Below, in pieces: positions 1-6,930 of a stretch of 7,458 bases of DNA. Position numbers and translations under genes: made by a program. This stretch comes from an uncultured Eubacteriales bacterium (GTDB taxonomy: Bacteria; Bacillota; Clostridia; Christensenellales; Borkfalkiaceae), in assembly GCA_902767455.1 (NCBI GenBank), contig CACXHH010000060.1, forward strand, positions 1 through 7,458, given 5' to 3'. The notes below the pieces were generated by a model. The model saw only the letters and a program-made list of their open reading frames with translations. It was not told where the DNA came from and made no database searches. Numbering within the stretch: position 1 is the first letter of the stretch; each line of letters opens with the position of its first letter.

Positions 1-1536
1 AACGTTTTCCCGGTTCCGGATGGAGATACGGGTACGAATATGACGATGACCATGCAATCGGTCGTCAACGAACTTAAACAATCAAACACAAACAGATTAT
101 CCGAAATTTGCGAAAGAGTTACCCGTGGCGCTCTCCGCGGCGCAAGGGGTAATTCGGGCGTTATAACTTCACAGATAATGAAAGGTCTGTGCAAAGTTTT
201 AAAAGACGAAACCGAGATCAACATGCGTATTTTCGCTCGCGCTATGAAAAGCGCTACCGAAGTTGCGTACGCTGCCGTTTCCAAGCCTAAGGAAGGCACT
301 ATCCTTACGGTCGTCAAAGCCATGAGCGACAACGCTCAATCTTTGAAGAATAAGGATATGGAAGTCGGGTTTGAAGAGATGATAGAAGCAGGCGAAGCGG
401 CGCTCGAAATGACGCCGCAGCTTTTGCCCGTCCTTAAAAAAGCCGGAGTAGTTGACTCGGGCGGTATGGGGCTCGTCACCATCTTCAAAGGGATGTATAT
501 GGCCTTGAAAGGCGAAAAGATCGAAGGCGTAACGCTTGAAGAAGTTGAACAAAAAAGTGACGTTACCGATTCGTCTTCCGCTGACGTGCTGAATTTGGGC
601 GCGATAGAATTTGCCTATTGTACTGAATTTTTCATTATTAACATCAAAAAGAAAACGACTCTTGCCGATATCGATAAGCTTCGCGAAAGGCTTATGGAAA
701 TGGGCGATAGCGTTATCTGCATAGGCGATTTGGAGCTCGTGAAAGTTCACGTTCACACCAACACGCCCGGCAAGGCTTTGACCGCCGCTTTACAACTCGG
801 CGAGCTTGATAAAGTAAAAATCGAGAACATGCTCGAACAAAACCGCGCGCTCGTCAAAAAATACGAATCCGAAAGAAAGCCTATCGGTATTATTTCGGTT
901 GCTCAAGGCGACGGTCTTGCCGCCATGTTCAAGGAACTCAACGTCGACCGCGTTATCGAAGGCGGACAGACGATGAATCCTTCCGCAAGCGATATAGCCG
1001 ACGGTATTTCTCGCGTGAACGCCGAAACGGTATTCGTTTTCCCGAATAACAAGAATATTATTCTCGCGGCAGAGCAGGCGAAAGCGCTCGTTGAAAACAG
1101 AAAGATAATCGTTATACCCACCAACAATATTCCGCAAGGTTTTGCGGCTGCGCTTGCGTACGATCCCGAGCTTTCCGTTTCGGAAAACCACCACAATATG
1201 ATTCACGCTATCGACCACGTTGCAGACGGGCAGGTGACTTACGCCGTCAGAAACACGACGGTAAACGGTATCAATATTAAAAAAGGCGATTTTATCGGGT
1301 TGAACAGCAAGAAAATTCTCTCCAAAGGCAGAGATCTTTCCACCGCCACGATGAAACTCGTCGAAAAGCTTAAAGAGAAAAACCACAGCATTATAAATAT
1401 TTATTACGGCGCCGATGTAAAAGAGCAGGAAGCCGAACAGCTTCAGATGGATCTTCAAGCTATTTATACCGACTGCGACGTTGAGCTTTATAACGGCGGG
1501 CAATCTGTCTACTACTATATACTTTCACTTGAATAA
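1..1536 (+). CDS. fakA: Fatty acid kinase catalytic subunit FakA / YloV (DAK2 domain), 5' partial
   Basis: The reading frame is open from base 1 and gives 511 codons before TAA at 1534-1536. It opens inside the DhaL/DAK2 nucleotide-binding motif NVFPVPDGDTGTNM (window codons 1-14). In FakA/YloV proteins this lies about 30 residues from the N-terminus, so the real start is outside the window and the first in-window ATG (40) is not it. Further DAK2 signatures are GARGNSGV (codons 47-54) and VVDSGGMG (codons 150-157). The central domain keeps the family's reported zinc-site residues: Cys in YCTEF (codon 207) and both His of HVHTNTPG (codons 250 and 252). A C-terminal domain of about 230 residues follows. 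By family knowledge, FakA transfers ATP phosphate to a fatty acid held by FakB (DegV family), feeding PlsX/PlsY phospholipid synthesis in the cytoplasm. FakB is not in the window. Completed length would be about 540 residues, close to the family's roughly 550. Upstream neighbour in many Bacillota is an Asp23-family gene (yloU). Confidence 0.93.
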   Translation, partial: NVFPVPDGDTGTNMTMTMQSVVNELKQSNTNRLSEICERVTRGALRGARGNSGVITSQIMKGLCKVLKDETEINMRIFARAMKSATEVAYAAVSKPKEGTILTVVKAMSDNAQSLKNKDMEVGFEEMIEAGEAALEMTPQLLPVLKKAGVVDSGGMGLVTIFKGMYMALKGEKIEGVTLEEVEQKSDVTDSSSADVLNLGAIEFAYCTEFFIINIKKKTTLADIDKLRERLMEMGDSVICIGDLELVKVHVHTNTPGKALTAALQLGELDKVKIENMLEQNRALVKKYESERKPIGIISVAQGDGLAAMFKELNVDRVIEGGQTMNPSASDIADGISRVNAETVFVFPNNKNIILAAEQAKALVENRKIIVIPTNNIPQGFAAALAYDPELSVSENHHNMIHAIDHVADGQVTYAVRNTTVNGINIKKGDFIGLNSKKILSKGRDLSTATMKLVEKLKEKNHSIINIYYGADVKEQEAEQLQMDLQAIYTDCDVELYNGGQSVYYYILSLE

Positions 1537-1563
1537 TACCGTCGGTATTTGAGCTGACTATTT

Positions 1564-1593
1564 AAGGAAAATCGGTGACGATTTTCCTTTTTT
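1564..1593 (+). terminator. Terminator-like hairpin between fakA and recG
   Basis: A perfect 11-bp stem, AAGGAAAATCG paired with CGATTTTCCTT, closes a GTGA (GNRA-type) tetraloop and is followed by four more T residues, so the run is six T in all (1588-1593). This is a canonical intrinsic terminator for fakA. Its U-tract ends one base before the recG Shine-Dalgarno region, which leaves no room for a promoter between hairpin and recG. It may therefore act as a partial terminator or attenuator as well as an end signal. On the minus strand there is no gene for it to serve. Confidence 0.8.
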
Positions 1594-1594
1594 A

Positions 1595-1602
1595 GAAAGG
1601 AG
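1595..1602 (+). promoter_or_regulatory. recG ribosome binding site, decides a TTG start
   Basis: GAAAGGAG is strongly complementary to the 16S rRNA 3' end and sits 8 nt before TTG at 1611. The next in-frame ATG is codon 20 and would remove conserved N-terminal RecG sequence, so the TTG start is preferred. Confidence 0.8.
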
Positions 1603-1610
1603 CGTAAATT

Positions 1611-3620
1611 TTGGAACTTGCAAAAATCAAGGGTTTATCGGATAAAAGAATTGACGACCTTAATAAAATGGGCGTTTTTTCTTCGAGCGACCTTATAAGA
1701 AAATTTCCGCGCTCCTATCTTGATTTAAGAAAGGTTTCAAGCTTATCCGAAGCCGTAAACAACTCGTTTATACTTACCGTCGGAACTATCGTTTCAATGC
1801 CCGATTACGTTCCGAGAAAGGGTAGGTTCAACTACTTCAAAGTTTTTTGCGAACAGGACGGAGAAACGTTTTCGGTCATCTGGTTCAATCAACCTTACGT
1901 AAAATCAAAGCTCAAAATAGGCGAAACGTATCTGTTTTACGGCAGAGTCAGAAACCGTTACGCTTTTTCCATAACAAACCCTTCGTTTGAAGTTCTCGAC
2001 AATAACGTAAATCTTAAAGGTATAATACCCGTTTATCCGCTTAAAGGCGCGCTCACTCAAAAAGTAATGAAAAAAAGCGTACTTCAAGCGCTTACGAATA
2101 CGGAGATCGAAACTATGATCCCCGTAGAGTACGCCAAAAAGTACGGGTTGACTGATTTAAGATCGGCGTTTTTCGCCGTGCACAATCCGCAGGATATGGA
2201 AGAGCTTGCGGTGGCTTCCGAGCGCATAGCCATTGAAGAATATTTTCTTCTCATTTCCGCGTTCAAAATCATCAAAGGCGATAAAACACAGGCAAGACGG
2301 CTTCGCTATAACGCGTCGGCGGCAGATATAAAAAAGTTCAGCGAAAGATTTTCTTTCGAGTTTACTGACGGGCAAAAGAAGGCTGTAAATGAGATTTTTT
2401 CCGATATGAAAGGACCGACGGTGATGAACAGGCTTTTACAGGGGGACGTCGGCTCGGGAAAAACCGCAGTGGCGCTTTGCGCTATCTATATCGCGGTAAA
2501 ATCAGGTTTCCAAGCGGTAATGCTCGCTCCGACCGAAGTGCTCGCGCGGCAGAATTTCGCTCTTATTTCAAGATATTTTCCCGAGTATGAACGCACTTTT
2601 TTGTCCGGTGGACTTACCGAAAAAGAGAAAAAAATCGTCAAAGCGGATATCAAATCGGGGAAAGCTCGTATCGTCGTCGGTACGCACGCTATTTTGGAAA
2701 AAGACGTTGAGTTTTGCGATCTCGCTCTCTCCGTTTGCGACGAACAGCAACGCTTCGGCGTTTCTCAAAGGACTAATCTCGTTGAAAAAGGCGCGTGTTC
2801 GGACGTGCTTATTATGAGCGCGACGCCTATACCGAGAACTCTTTCACTCGTTTTCTACGGCGATCTCGATATTTCAACCATACCCGATAAACCCGTTCAG
2901 CGCGTTGAGATAACGACGGGGATAGTTCCCAAAAGCAAGTATGACGATATGTTGGGCTTTGTGGACGCACAGATAAAAGAAGGCAGACAAGCCTATTTCG
3001 TCTGCCCTAAAATAGACGGCGACGACGAAGGCTCCGTTCTGTCCGTTACTGAAATTTACGACGAATTATCTAAAAAATTACCGCATTTAAAATTGGCGCT
3101 TCTTCATGGTAGAATGAAAGATCAGGAGAAAACTTCCGTGATGAACGAGTTTAAATCGGGAAATATCGACGCCGTCGTTTCGACTACGGTTATCGAAGTA
3201 GGTATCGACGTGCCGAACGCGACCGTTATGGTAATATTCGGCGCCGACAGATTCGGGTTGAGCCAGCTTCACCAGCTCCGAGGCAGGGTAGGCAGAAGCA
3301 ATTTAAAGAGTTATTGTTTTCTTTTGAGCGATAACGAAAACGAAAAAACCGTCGAACGATTAAAGACCTTGCGCGATAACGCCGACGGGTTCAGAATTGC
3401 CGAAGCCGACTTTGAAGAACGAGGCGGCGGGGATTTTATGGGGACTCGTCAGAGCGGAAAGATACTCGGCGATCTCGGCGGGTTGAAATATTCGACGGCT
3501 TCTATCTTTTTAGCCAAGAAGATTGCCGACGAAGTGATAAATTCGGGCAAGTATTCGCTCGATTTAAGAAAGGTAGCGCTCGCAAAATACGATTCGTTGA
3601 AAGACGTCACTTTGAACTGA
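1611..3620 (+). CDS. recG: ATP-dependent DNA helicase RecG
   Basis: This 669-residue protein has the usual RecG length (about 670-690). RecG is a superfamily 2 double-stranded DNA translocase that binds branched DNA, regresses stalled forks and processes recombination intermediates and R-loops. The N-terminal wedge/OB domain is at about residues 54-140 (with FNQPY at 92-96). Helicase motifs are in order: Walker A GDVGSGKT (278-285), motif Ia LAPTEVLARQ (305-314), motif II DEQQ (377-380) followed by RFGVSQR, motif III SATPIPRTL (403-411), motif V region STTVIEVGIDVPNA (524-537), and motif VI QLHQLRGRVGRS (552-563). The C-terminal TRG region includes ERGGGDF and GTRQSG (603-616). Motif II reads DEQQ where RecG proteins usually have DEQH. 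The TTG start is set by a strong ribosome binding site. The gene follows fakA after 74 nt with a terminator-like hairpin between, and converges on rqcH with a shared terminator. Its own promoter is not evident. Identification is secure. Confidence 0.97.
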   Translation: MELAKIKGLSDKRIDDLNKMGVFSSSDLIRKFPRSYLDLRKVSSLSEAVNNSFILTVGTIVSMPDYVPRKGRFNYFKVFCEQDGETFSVIWFNQPYVKSKLKIGETYLFYGRVRNRYAFSITNPSFEVLDNNVNLKGIIPVYPLKGALTQKVMKKSVLQALTNTEIETMIPVEYAKKYGLTDLRSAFFAVHNPQDMEELAVASERIAIEEYFLLISAFKIIKGDKTQARRLRYNASAADIKKFSERFSFEFTDGQKKAVNEIFSDMKGPTVMNRLLQGDVGSGKTAVALCAIYIAVKSGFQAVMLAPTEVLARQNFALISRYFPEYERTFLSGGLTEKEKKIVKADIKSGKARIVVGTHAILEKDVEFCDLALSVCDEQQRFGVSQRTNLVEKGACSDVLIMSATPIPRTLSLVFYGDLDISTIPDKPVQRVEITTGIVPKSKYDDMLGFVDAQIKEGRQAYFVCPKIDGDDEGSVLSVTEIYDELSKKLPHLKLALLHGRMKDQEKTSVMNEFKSGNIDAVVSTTVIEVGIDVPNATVMVIFGADRFGLSQLHQLRGRVGRSNLKSYCFLLSDNENEKTVERLKTLRDNADGFRIAEADFEERGGGDFMGTRQSGKILGDLGGLKYSTASIFLAKKIADEVINSGKYSLDLRKVALAKYDSLKDVTLN

Positions 3621-3647
3621 AAAACGCCCGAATTTTTCGGGCGTTTT
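3621..3647. terminator. Bidirectional intrinsic terminator shared by recG and rqcH
   Basis: The stem AAAACGCCCGAA pairs perfectly with TTCGGGCGTTTT (12 bp) around a TTT loop. The GC core is CGCCCG/CGGGCG, and the flanking A and T runs supply a U-tract in either direction: TTTTCTT reading plus, TTTTTC reading minus. It starts right after the recG stop (3618-3620) and lies one base beyond the rqcH stop (3649-3651, minus), so it fits as the common end of two convergent genes. Confidence 0.88.
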
Positions 3648-3648
3648 C

Positions 3649-5358
3649 TTATACGGTTGGTTCTTTCGGATCGACGAAAACCGTTTTTTGATTGGTGTAA
3701 TAAACCGTTCCCGTGTTTGCGGTGGCGGGTTTTTTTACGAATTTTTTCAGCGTATAATCGACGGGAACTTTAGTTGTCGTTTTAGCCTTGCTGTAAAAAG
3801 CGCAGGTTTGGGCAGCGAATAAGAGTACGTCGTCCGGAACGGGGCGACCGTCGGTTTTTACTATTACGTGAGAAGAGTGATAATCTTTCGTGTGAAGCCA
3901 AAGATCGTTTCTGTCGGCTGATAACGTCAATCTGTCGTTCTGAAGATTGTTCCTTCCGACGAAAACTTCAAAACCGTTATATATAAATTTACGTGGAGAA
4001 GAGAGCTTTTTCTGCTTTTTCTTACCGTTTTGTTTGTTTTTAAGTATGCCGTAGTTTACGAGTTCTTCTTCGATATCCGAAAAATCGTCGTCCGTTTCGG
4101 CTGCGTCTATCTCCGTGAAAACGGTTTCGAGATATTTTAAAACGTCTTCGTATTCGGCTTTTTGCGGGGTGACGGCGGCGACCGTCTTTTTCTGTTTTGT
4201 ATATCTTTTGAAGTATCTTTCGGCGTTTTCACGGGGAGAGAGATTTTCGTCGAGTTTAATTTTTACCACGGGATAATCGGGCTCGTTGTAGTTTTCGACT
4301 TCACAGAATTTTTCTCCGCCTTTGAGTTTATATAAGTAGGCGATGAGAAGTTCGCCGTAAAGCCTGTCTTTATCCATATCGGCGCACGATAAAAGCTTTT
4401 CGAGAACGATTTGCAGCTTCTTCGTTACCTTCTTTTCGTAAGCTTTTACGGCGTCGTAAAGTCTGTTCTTTTTAAGGTTGAAAACGAAAGAATTTTCCTT
4501 GAAGGAGTAATAAGAATTTATAAGCGAATTTATACCTGAAAAGGACTTTTCCGCCGCGTACTTCATCGACGGTTTAACGATATAAAAATCGGTCTTTTTT
4601 CCGTCCGAAACCATAGTCGGTTCTAAATTCGGCGTTTCGTAATAATCGTTAAAAAATCGTATAAATTCGTCGATTTTGCCGTTTATTACGAATTCGTCGT
4701 TAAAATCGTGAAGCCGTTTGAATTTAGTTACCGCGTCGAGCGCGGTGGCGTAAGATACGCCTTTTACGTTATTGAAAAGGAACTTTGAAAACTCTTCGTT
4801 TGCGTCGTAACTTAAAAGAAGCTCTCGCATATTTTCAAAGTCGCTTATCTCCCGTTTTTCCTGCGGGGCGGGAAGCTTATAGACGGCGCCGGGGTATATC
4901 GGGCGAAGAAGGGATTCGTCTATACCCGTAGGTTTCATAGCACCGAGAATCTTTCCGTTTTCGGTAAGCGTAACGTTTGAATACTTGCCCATTATTTCGC
5001 AATAAAGTCGTTTGTCGGACAGCGTTCCGAGTTCGTCGCGACATGTAAGGTCGATAACGATTATTCTTTCGTATTTAATCGGTTCGACCTTGTTTATCGT
5101 AGCGCGGAGAAGGTGCTTTCTCAAAAGCATGCAAAAAGACGGCGCGGAGATAGGCGCGGGCGCTTCTTCTTTCGATACGCATACGCGCGCAAAGTCGGCG
5201 TTGGCGTTGACGGTCAATTTTAAGTTTTCGTTTGCCTTTCTTATAGAAAACGTTACGGCGTCTTTCGACGGCTGATTGACTCTTTCGATCTTCGCGCCCG
5301 AAATCAGCCCGTTTAATTCTATTGAAAGGTGATGTATCGCGAACGCGTCCTGCGCCAT
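3649..5358 (-). CDS. rqcH: Ribosome-associated quality control protein RqcH (NFACT family, Rqc2 homolog)
   Basis: From the ATG at 5358 this encodes 569 residues, essentially the length of B. subtilis RqcH (about 570). By family knowledge, RqcH binds 50S subunits carrying stalled peptidyl-tRNA and recruits tRNA-Ala to add C-terminal alanine tails that mark the chain for proteolysis. Older annotations call it a fibronectin-binding protein (FbpA/YloA). The NFACT-N domain opens with MAQDAFAIHHL and contains FCMLLRKHL (75-83) and LYCEIMGKYSN (118-128). A helix-hairpin-helix-like region is at about 190-215, and charged helices likely forming a coiled coil at about 290-430, with ENAERYFKRY (377-386) inside. 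The C-terminal NFACT-R domain (about 455-569) has DLWLHTKD (485-492), SHVIV (496-500) and YTNQKTVFVDP near the end. The residue pair reported as D97-R98 in B. subtilis reads E97-R98 here. An in-frame ATG 30 nt upstream (5388) is rejected: it has no ribosome binding site and would lie only about 5 nt from the predicted transcript start. The gene is monocistronic within the window and divergent from tig. Confidence 0.95.
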   Translation of the reverse strand: MAQDAFAIHHLSIELNGLISGAKIERVNQPSKDAVTFSIRKANENLKLTVNANADFARVCVSKEEAPAPISAPSFCMLLRKHLLRATINKVEPIKYERIIVIDLTCRDELGTLSDKRLYCEIMGKYSNVTLTENGKILGAMKPTGIDESLLRPIYPGAVYKLPAPQEKREISDFENMRELLLSYDANEEFSKFLFNNVKGVSYATALDAVTKFKRLHDFNDEFVINGKIDEFIRFFNDYYETPNLEPTMVSDGKKTDFYIVKPSMKYAAEKSFSGINSLINSYYSFKENSFVFNLKKNRLYDAVKAYEKKVTKKLQIVLEKLLSCADMDKDRLYGELLIAYLYKLKGGEKFCEVENYNEPDYPVVKIKLDENLSPRENAERYFKRYTKQKKTVAAVTPQKAEYEDVLKYLETVFTEIDAAETDDDFSDIEEELVNYGILKNKQNGKKKQKKLSSPRKFIYNGFEVFVGRNNLQNDRLTLSADRNDLWLHTKDYHSSHVIVKTDGRPVPDDVLLFAAQTCAFYSKAKTTTKVPVDYTLKKFVKKPATANTGTVYYTNQKTVFVDPKEPTV

Positions 5359-5364
5359 GATAAG

Positions 5365-5370
5365 TCCTTT
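5365..5370 (-). promoter_or_regulatory. rqcH ribosome binding site, decides the start
   Basis: Read on the minus strand, AAAGGA lies 6 nt before the ATG at 5358. It fixes the start at MAQDAF rather than at the in-frame ATG 30 nt farther upstream, and agrees with where NFACT proteins usually begin. A small hairpin, CGGCG-AAAAA-CGCCG (5371-5385), directly precedes it. Confidence 0.8.
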
Positions 5371-5399
5371 CGGCGTTTTTCGCCGCATATTTTTAATAA

Positions 5400-5428
5400 A
5401 TTATACTAAAAACGCTAAAAAAAGTAAA
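5400..5428 (-). promoter_or_regulatory. Sigma-A-type promoter for rqcH
   Basis: On the minus strand the -35 is TTTACT (5423-5428), the spacer is exactly 17 bp, and the -10 is a perfect TATAAT (5400-5405). The flanks are very A/T rich. Transcription should begin near 5393, giving a leader of about 35 nt that includes the ribosome binding site. It lies back to back with the tig promoter, whose -35 is also TTTACT. Confidence 0.75.
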
Positions 5429-5446
5429 ATAAAAGTGGGGCAAAAG

Positions 5447-5491
5447 TCAAATAATAGGTCGTAAAAACTTTACTTTGAGTCGATTATTTGA
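5447..5491. repeat. Interrupted inverted repeat in the rqcH/tig divergent promoter region
   Basis: TCAAATAAT (5447-5455) is matched perfectly by its reverse complement ATTATTTGA (5483-5491), with arm centres 36 bp apart. The right arm covers the TG of the extended -10 of the tig promoter and ends against the TAAAAT hexamer. The left arm lies between the two -35 boxes. This could be a pair of operator half-sites, but both arms are AT rich and a chance match is possible. Confidence 0.4.
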
Positions 5492-5497
5492 TAAAAT
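5469..5497 (+). promoter_or_regulatory. Sigma-A-type promoter for tig (and probably clpP)
   Basis: The -35 is TTTACT (5469-5474), the spacer 17 bp, and the -10 TAAAAT (5492-5497). A TG at 5489-5490 gives an extended -10. The predicted transcript start is near 5504, leaving a short leader with AGGAG (5517-5521) 6 nt before the tig ATG. No separate clpP promoter is seen, so this one probably drives both genes. Confidence 0.7.
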
Positions 5498-5527
5498 AGT
5501 CAAGAAAACAAATTTTAGGAGTAAGTT

Positions 5528-6850
5528 ATGCAATACACTTATGAACCTGCTGAAAAGAGTCAGGTAAAACTTTCAGTCAAATTGAGCACGGAAGACTGGG
5601 AACAGTCGATCAGAAGCGCTTACGAGAAAAACAAAGCCAAATTCAATATTCAGGGCTTCAGAAAAGGTCACGTTCCTTTCAGCGTAATAGTAGGCGTTTA
5701 CGGCAAAGAATTTTTCTATGAAGACGCCGTAAATATAGCTATCAATAAATACTATCCAGAAATACTCGAAAAAGAAGCCAAAAACATCAACGTCGTAGGC
5801 GATCCCAAATTCTCTTTGGAAGACATCAACGAAGAAGGCGTTTCGCTAACGGCCCTCGTTCCCGTTATGCCCGAAGTCAAAATCGGCGCTTACAAGGGTA
5901 TAAAAGTTGAAAAAACAGAGTATAATGTAACCGACGCCGATATCGAAGACGACCTTAAACGCCTTGCGGACAGAAACAGCAAAGAAGTTTCCGTTACCGA
6001 TCGTCCCGCTCAAAAGGGCGATATCACCGTTATAGATTACAGCGGTAGTATCGACGGCGTTAAATTCGACGGCGGCACGGCAAGCGGTCAGCGCCTCGAA
6101 CTCGGTTCGGGCTCGTTTATCCCCGGTTTTGAGGAAGGCGTAGAAGGAATGAACATCGGCGACGAAAAGGATATAAACGTCACTTTCCCCGAAGATTACC
6201 ACGCAGAAGACCTTAAAGGCAAACCCGCCGTTTTCAACGTAAAACTTCACGAAATAATCACCAAACAGGTACCCGAGATAACCGACGAGTTCATCAAGGA
6301 AGCTACGGGCGAAGAAACTCTCGAAGCTTATAAGACCAAGATCCGCGAGCAGAAACAGAAAGCCAACGACGAAAGGGCTCGCAACGAAAACGAAGACAAA
6401 CTTCTTTCCGAAATAGCAAAAACCACCGAAGTCGAGATACCCGACGCAATGATCGACGACGAAGTCAACAACATGGTCCAGCAGTTCGGTTACAGGCTTA
6501 TGTATCAGGGGCTTAAACTCGAAGATTACTTCAAATACTCCGGTCAGACGGAAGAAGCTCTCAAAGAATCATATAAAGCTCCCGCTACCGACCGCGTTAA
6601 GAAACAGCTTATCGTCAACACGATAATCGAAAAAGAAAACCTTACCGCGACCGAAGAAGAAATCTCCGCTAAAGTTGCCGAGCAGGCGGCTTCCGTCAAT
6701 AAAGGCGTCGAAGAATATCGCGCCGGCATGGACGAACGCCAGCTCAAATACATTGAAAATTCCATTATAGTTGATAAACTCTTCGCATTCCTTACCGAAA
6801 ACAACGAGTTCACGAAACCAAAAAAGACGAGAGCGAAAAAAGCTGAATAA
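5528..6850 (+). CDS. tig: Trigger factor, ribosome-associated chaperone with FKBP-type PPIase domain
   Basis: The 440-residue protein matches trigger factor length (E. coli about 432). Trigger factor docks at the ribosome exit tunnel, shields nascent chains and assists folding in the cytoplasm. The ribosome-binding signature GFRKGHVP falls at residues 43-50, the same positions as in E. coli. The FKBP-type prolyl isomerase domain is intact at about 150-245, with DYSGSIDG (170-177) and GSFIPGFEEGVEGM (195-208). The remaining C-terminal part is the helical substrate-cradling region, and the protein ends in a short basic tail, TKPKKTRAKKAE. The ATG is set by AGGAG 6 nt upstream. tig is followed after 80 nt by clpP on the same strand, the common tig-clpP(-clpX) order that links nascent-chain folding with proteolysis. 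No missing or broken motif is seen. Confidence 0.97.
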   Translation: MQYTYEPAEKSQVKLSVKLSTEDWEQSIRSAYEKNKAKFNIQGFRKGHVPFSVIVGVYGKEFFYEDAVNIAINKYYPEILEKEAKNINVVGDPKFSLEDINEEGVSLTALVPVMPEVKIGAYKGIKVEKTEYNVTDADIEDDLKRLADRNSKEVSVTDRPAQKGDITVIDYSGSIDGVKFDGGTASGQRLELGSGSFIPGFEEGVEGMNIGDEKDINVTFPEDYHAEDLKGKPAVFNVKLHEIITKQVPEITDEFIKEATGEETLEAYKTKIREQKQKANDERARNENEDKLLSEIAKTTEVEIPDAMIDDEVNNMVQQFGYRLMYQGLKLEDYFKYSGQTEEALKESYKAPATDRVKKQLIVNTIIEKENLTATEEEISAKVAEQAASVNKGVEEYRAGMDERQLKYIENSIIVDKLFAFLTENNEFTKPKKTRAKKAE

Positions 6851-6863
6851 TTTAAACTTACAC

Positions 6864-6900
6864 GAGTGAAATCGTTTGAAAAATTCAAATGATTTCACTC
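6864..6900 (+). promoter_or_regulatory. Long intercistronic hairpin between tig and clpP
   Basis: GAGTGAAATCGTTTGAA (6864-6880) pairs with TTCAAATGATTTCACTC (6884-6900): 17 pairs, one of them a G-U wobble, around an AAA loop. It is followed by ATTAAAATTACG rather than a T run, so it does not look like an efficient intrinsic terminator. An RNA stability or processing element, or a weak attenuator that lowers clpP relative to tig, is more likely. As DNA it is also a near-perfect palindrome that could bind a protein. The structure is certain; its role is inferred. Confidence 0.65.
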
Positions 6901-6930
6901 ATTAAAATTACGCAATATATAGGAGAAGGT

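Noticed and set aside
790..1503. A 237-codon open frame on the minus strand, antisense to fakA
   Set aside because: It lies wholly inside a well-supported gene, its translation has no recognisable family features, and codon bias of the sense gene explains it. The same applies to the other antisense frames at 199-756, 903-1196, 5846-6250 and 6544-6898.
5012..5275. An 87-codon plus-strand frame antisense to rqcH, and a 76-codon frame at 2587-2817 inside recG
   Set aside because: Both are out-of-frame shadows of conserved genes with no recognisable product.
5359..5388. Ten-residue N-terminal extension of RqcH from the upstream ATG at 5388
   Set aside because: It lacks a ribosome binding site and would start about 5 nt after the predicted transcript start. 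The downstream ATG has AAAGGA at good spacing and matches the usual NFACT N-terminus.
5445..5504. CtsR operator before tig, suggested by AGTCAAA (5445-5451) and AGTCAAG (5498-5504)
   Set aside because: The CtsR site needs two GTCAAA heptads in tandem with a 3-nt gap. Only isolated half-sites are present, and the next GGTC after the first is misspaced and diverges.
6864..6900. HrcA CIRCE element before clpP
   Set aside because: CIRCE is TTAGCACTC-N9-GAGTGCTAA. The palindrome here has the arms in the opposite order, a different sequence beyond the CACTC core, and a 3-nt loop.
6851..6930. A separate clpP promoter, for example TATATA at 6916-6921
   Set aside because: No acceptable -35 lies 16-18 bp upstream, and a start from TATATA would begin inside the ribosome binding site. 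TAAAAT at 6903 is 21 bp from the only TTGAAA-like box.
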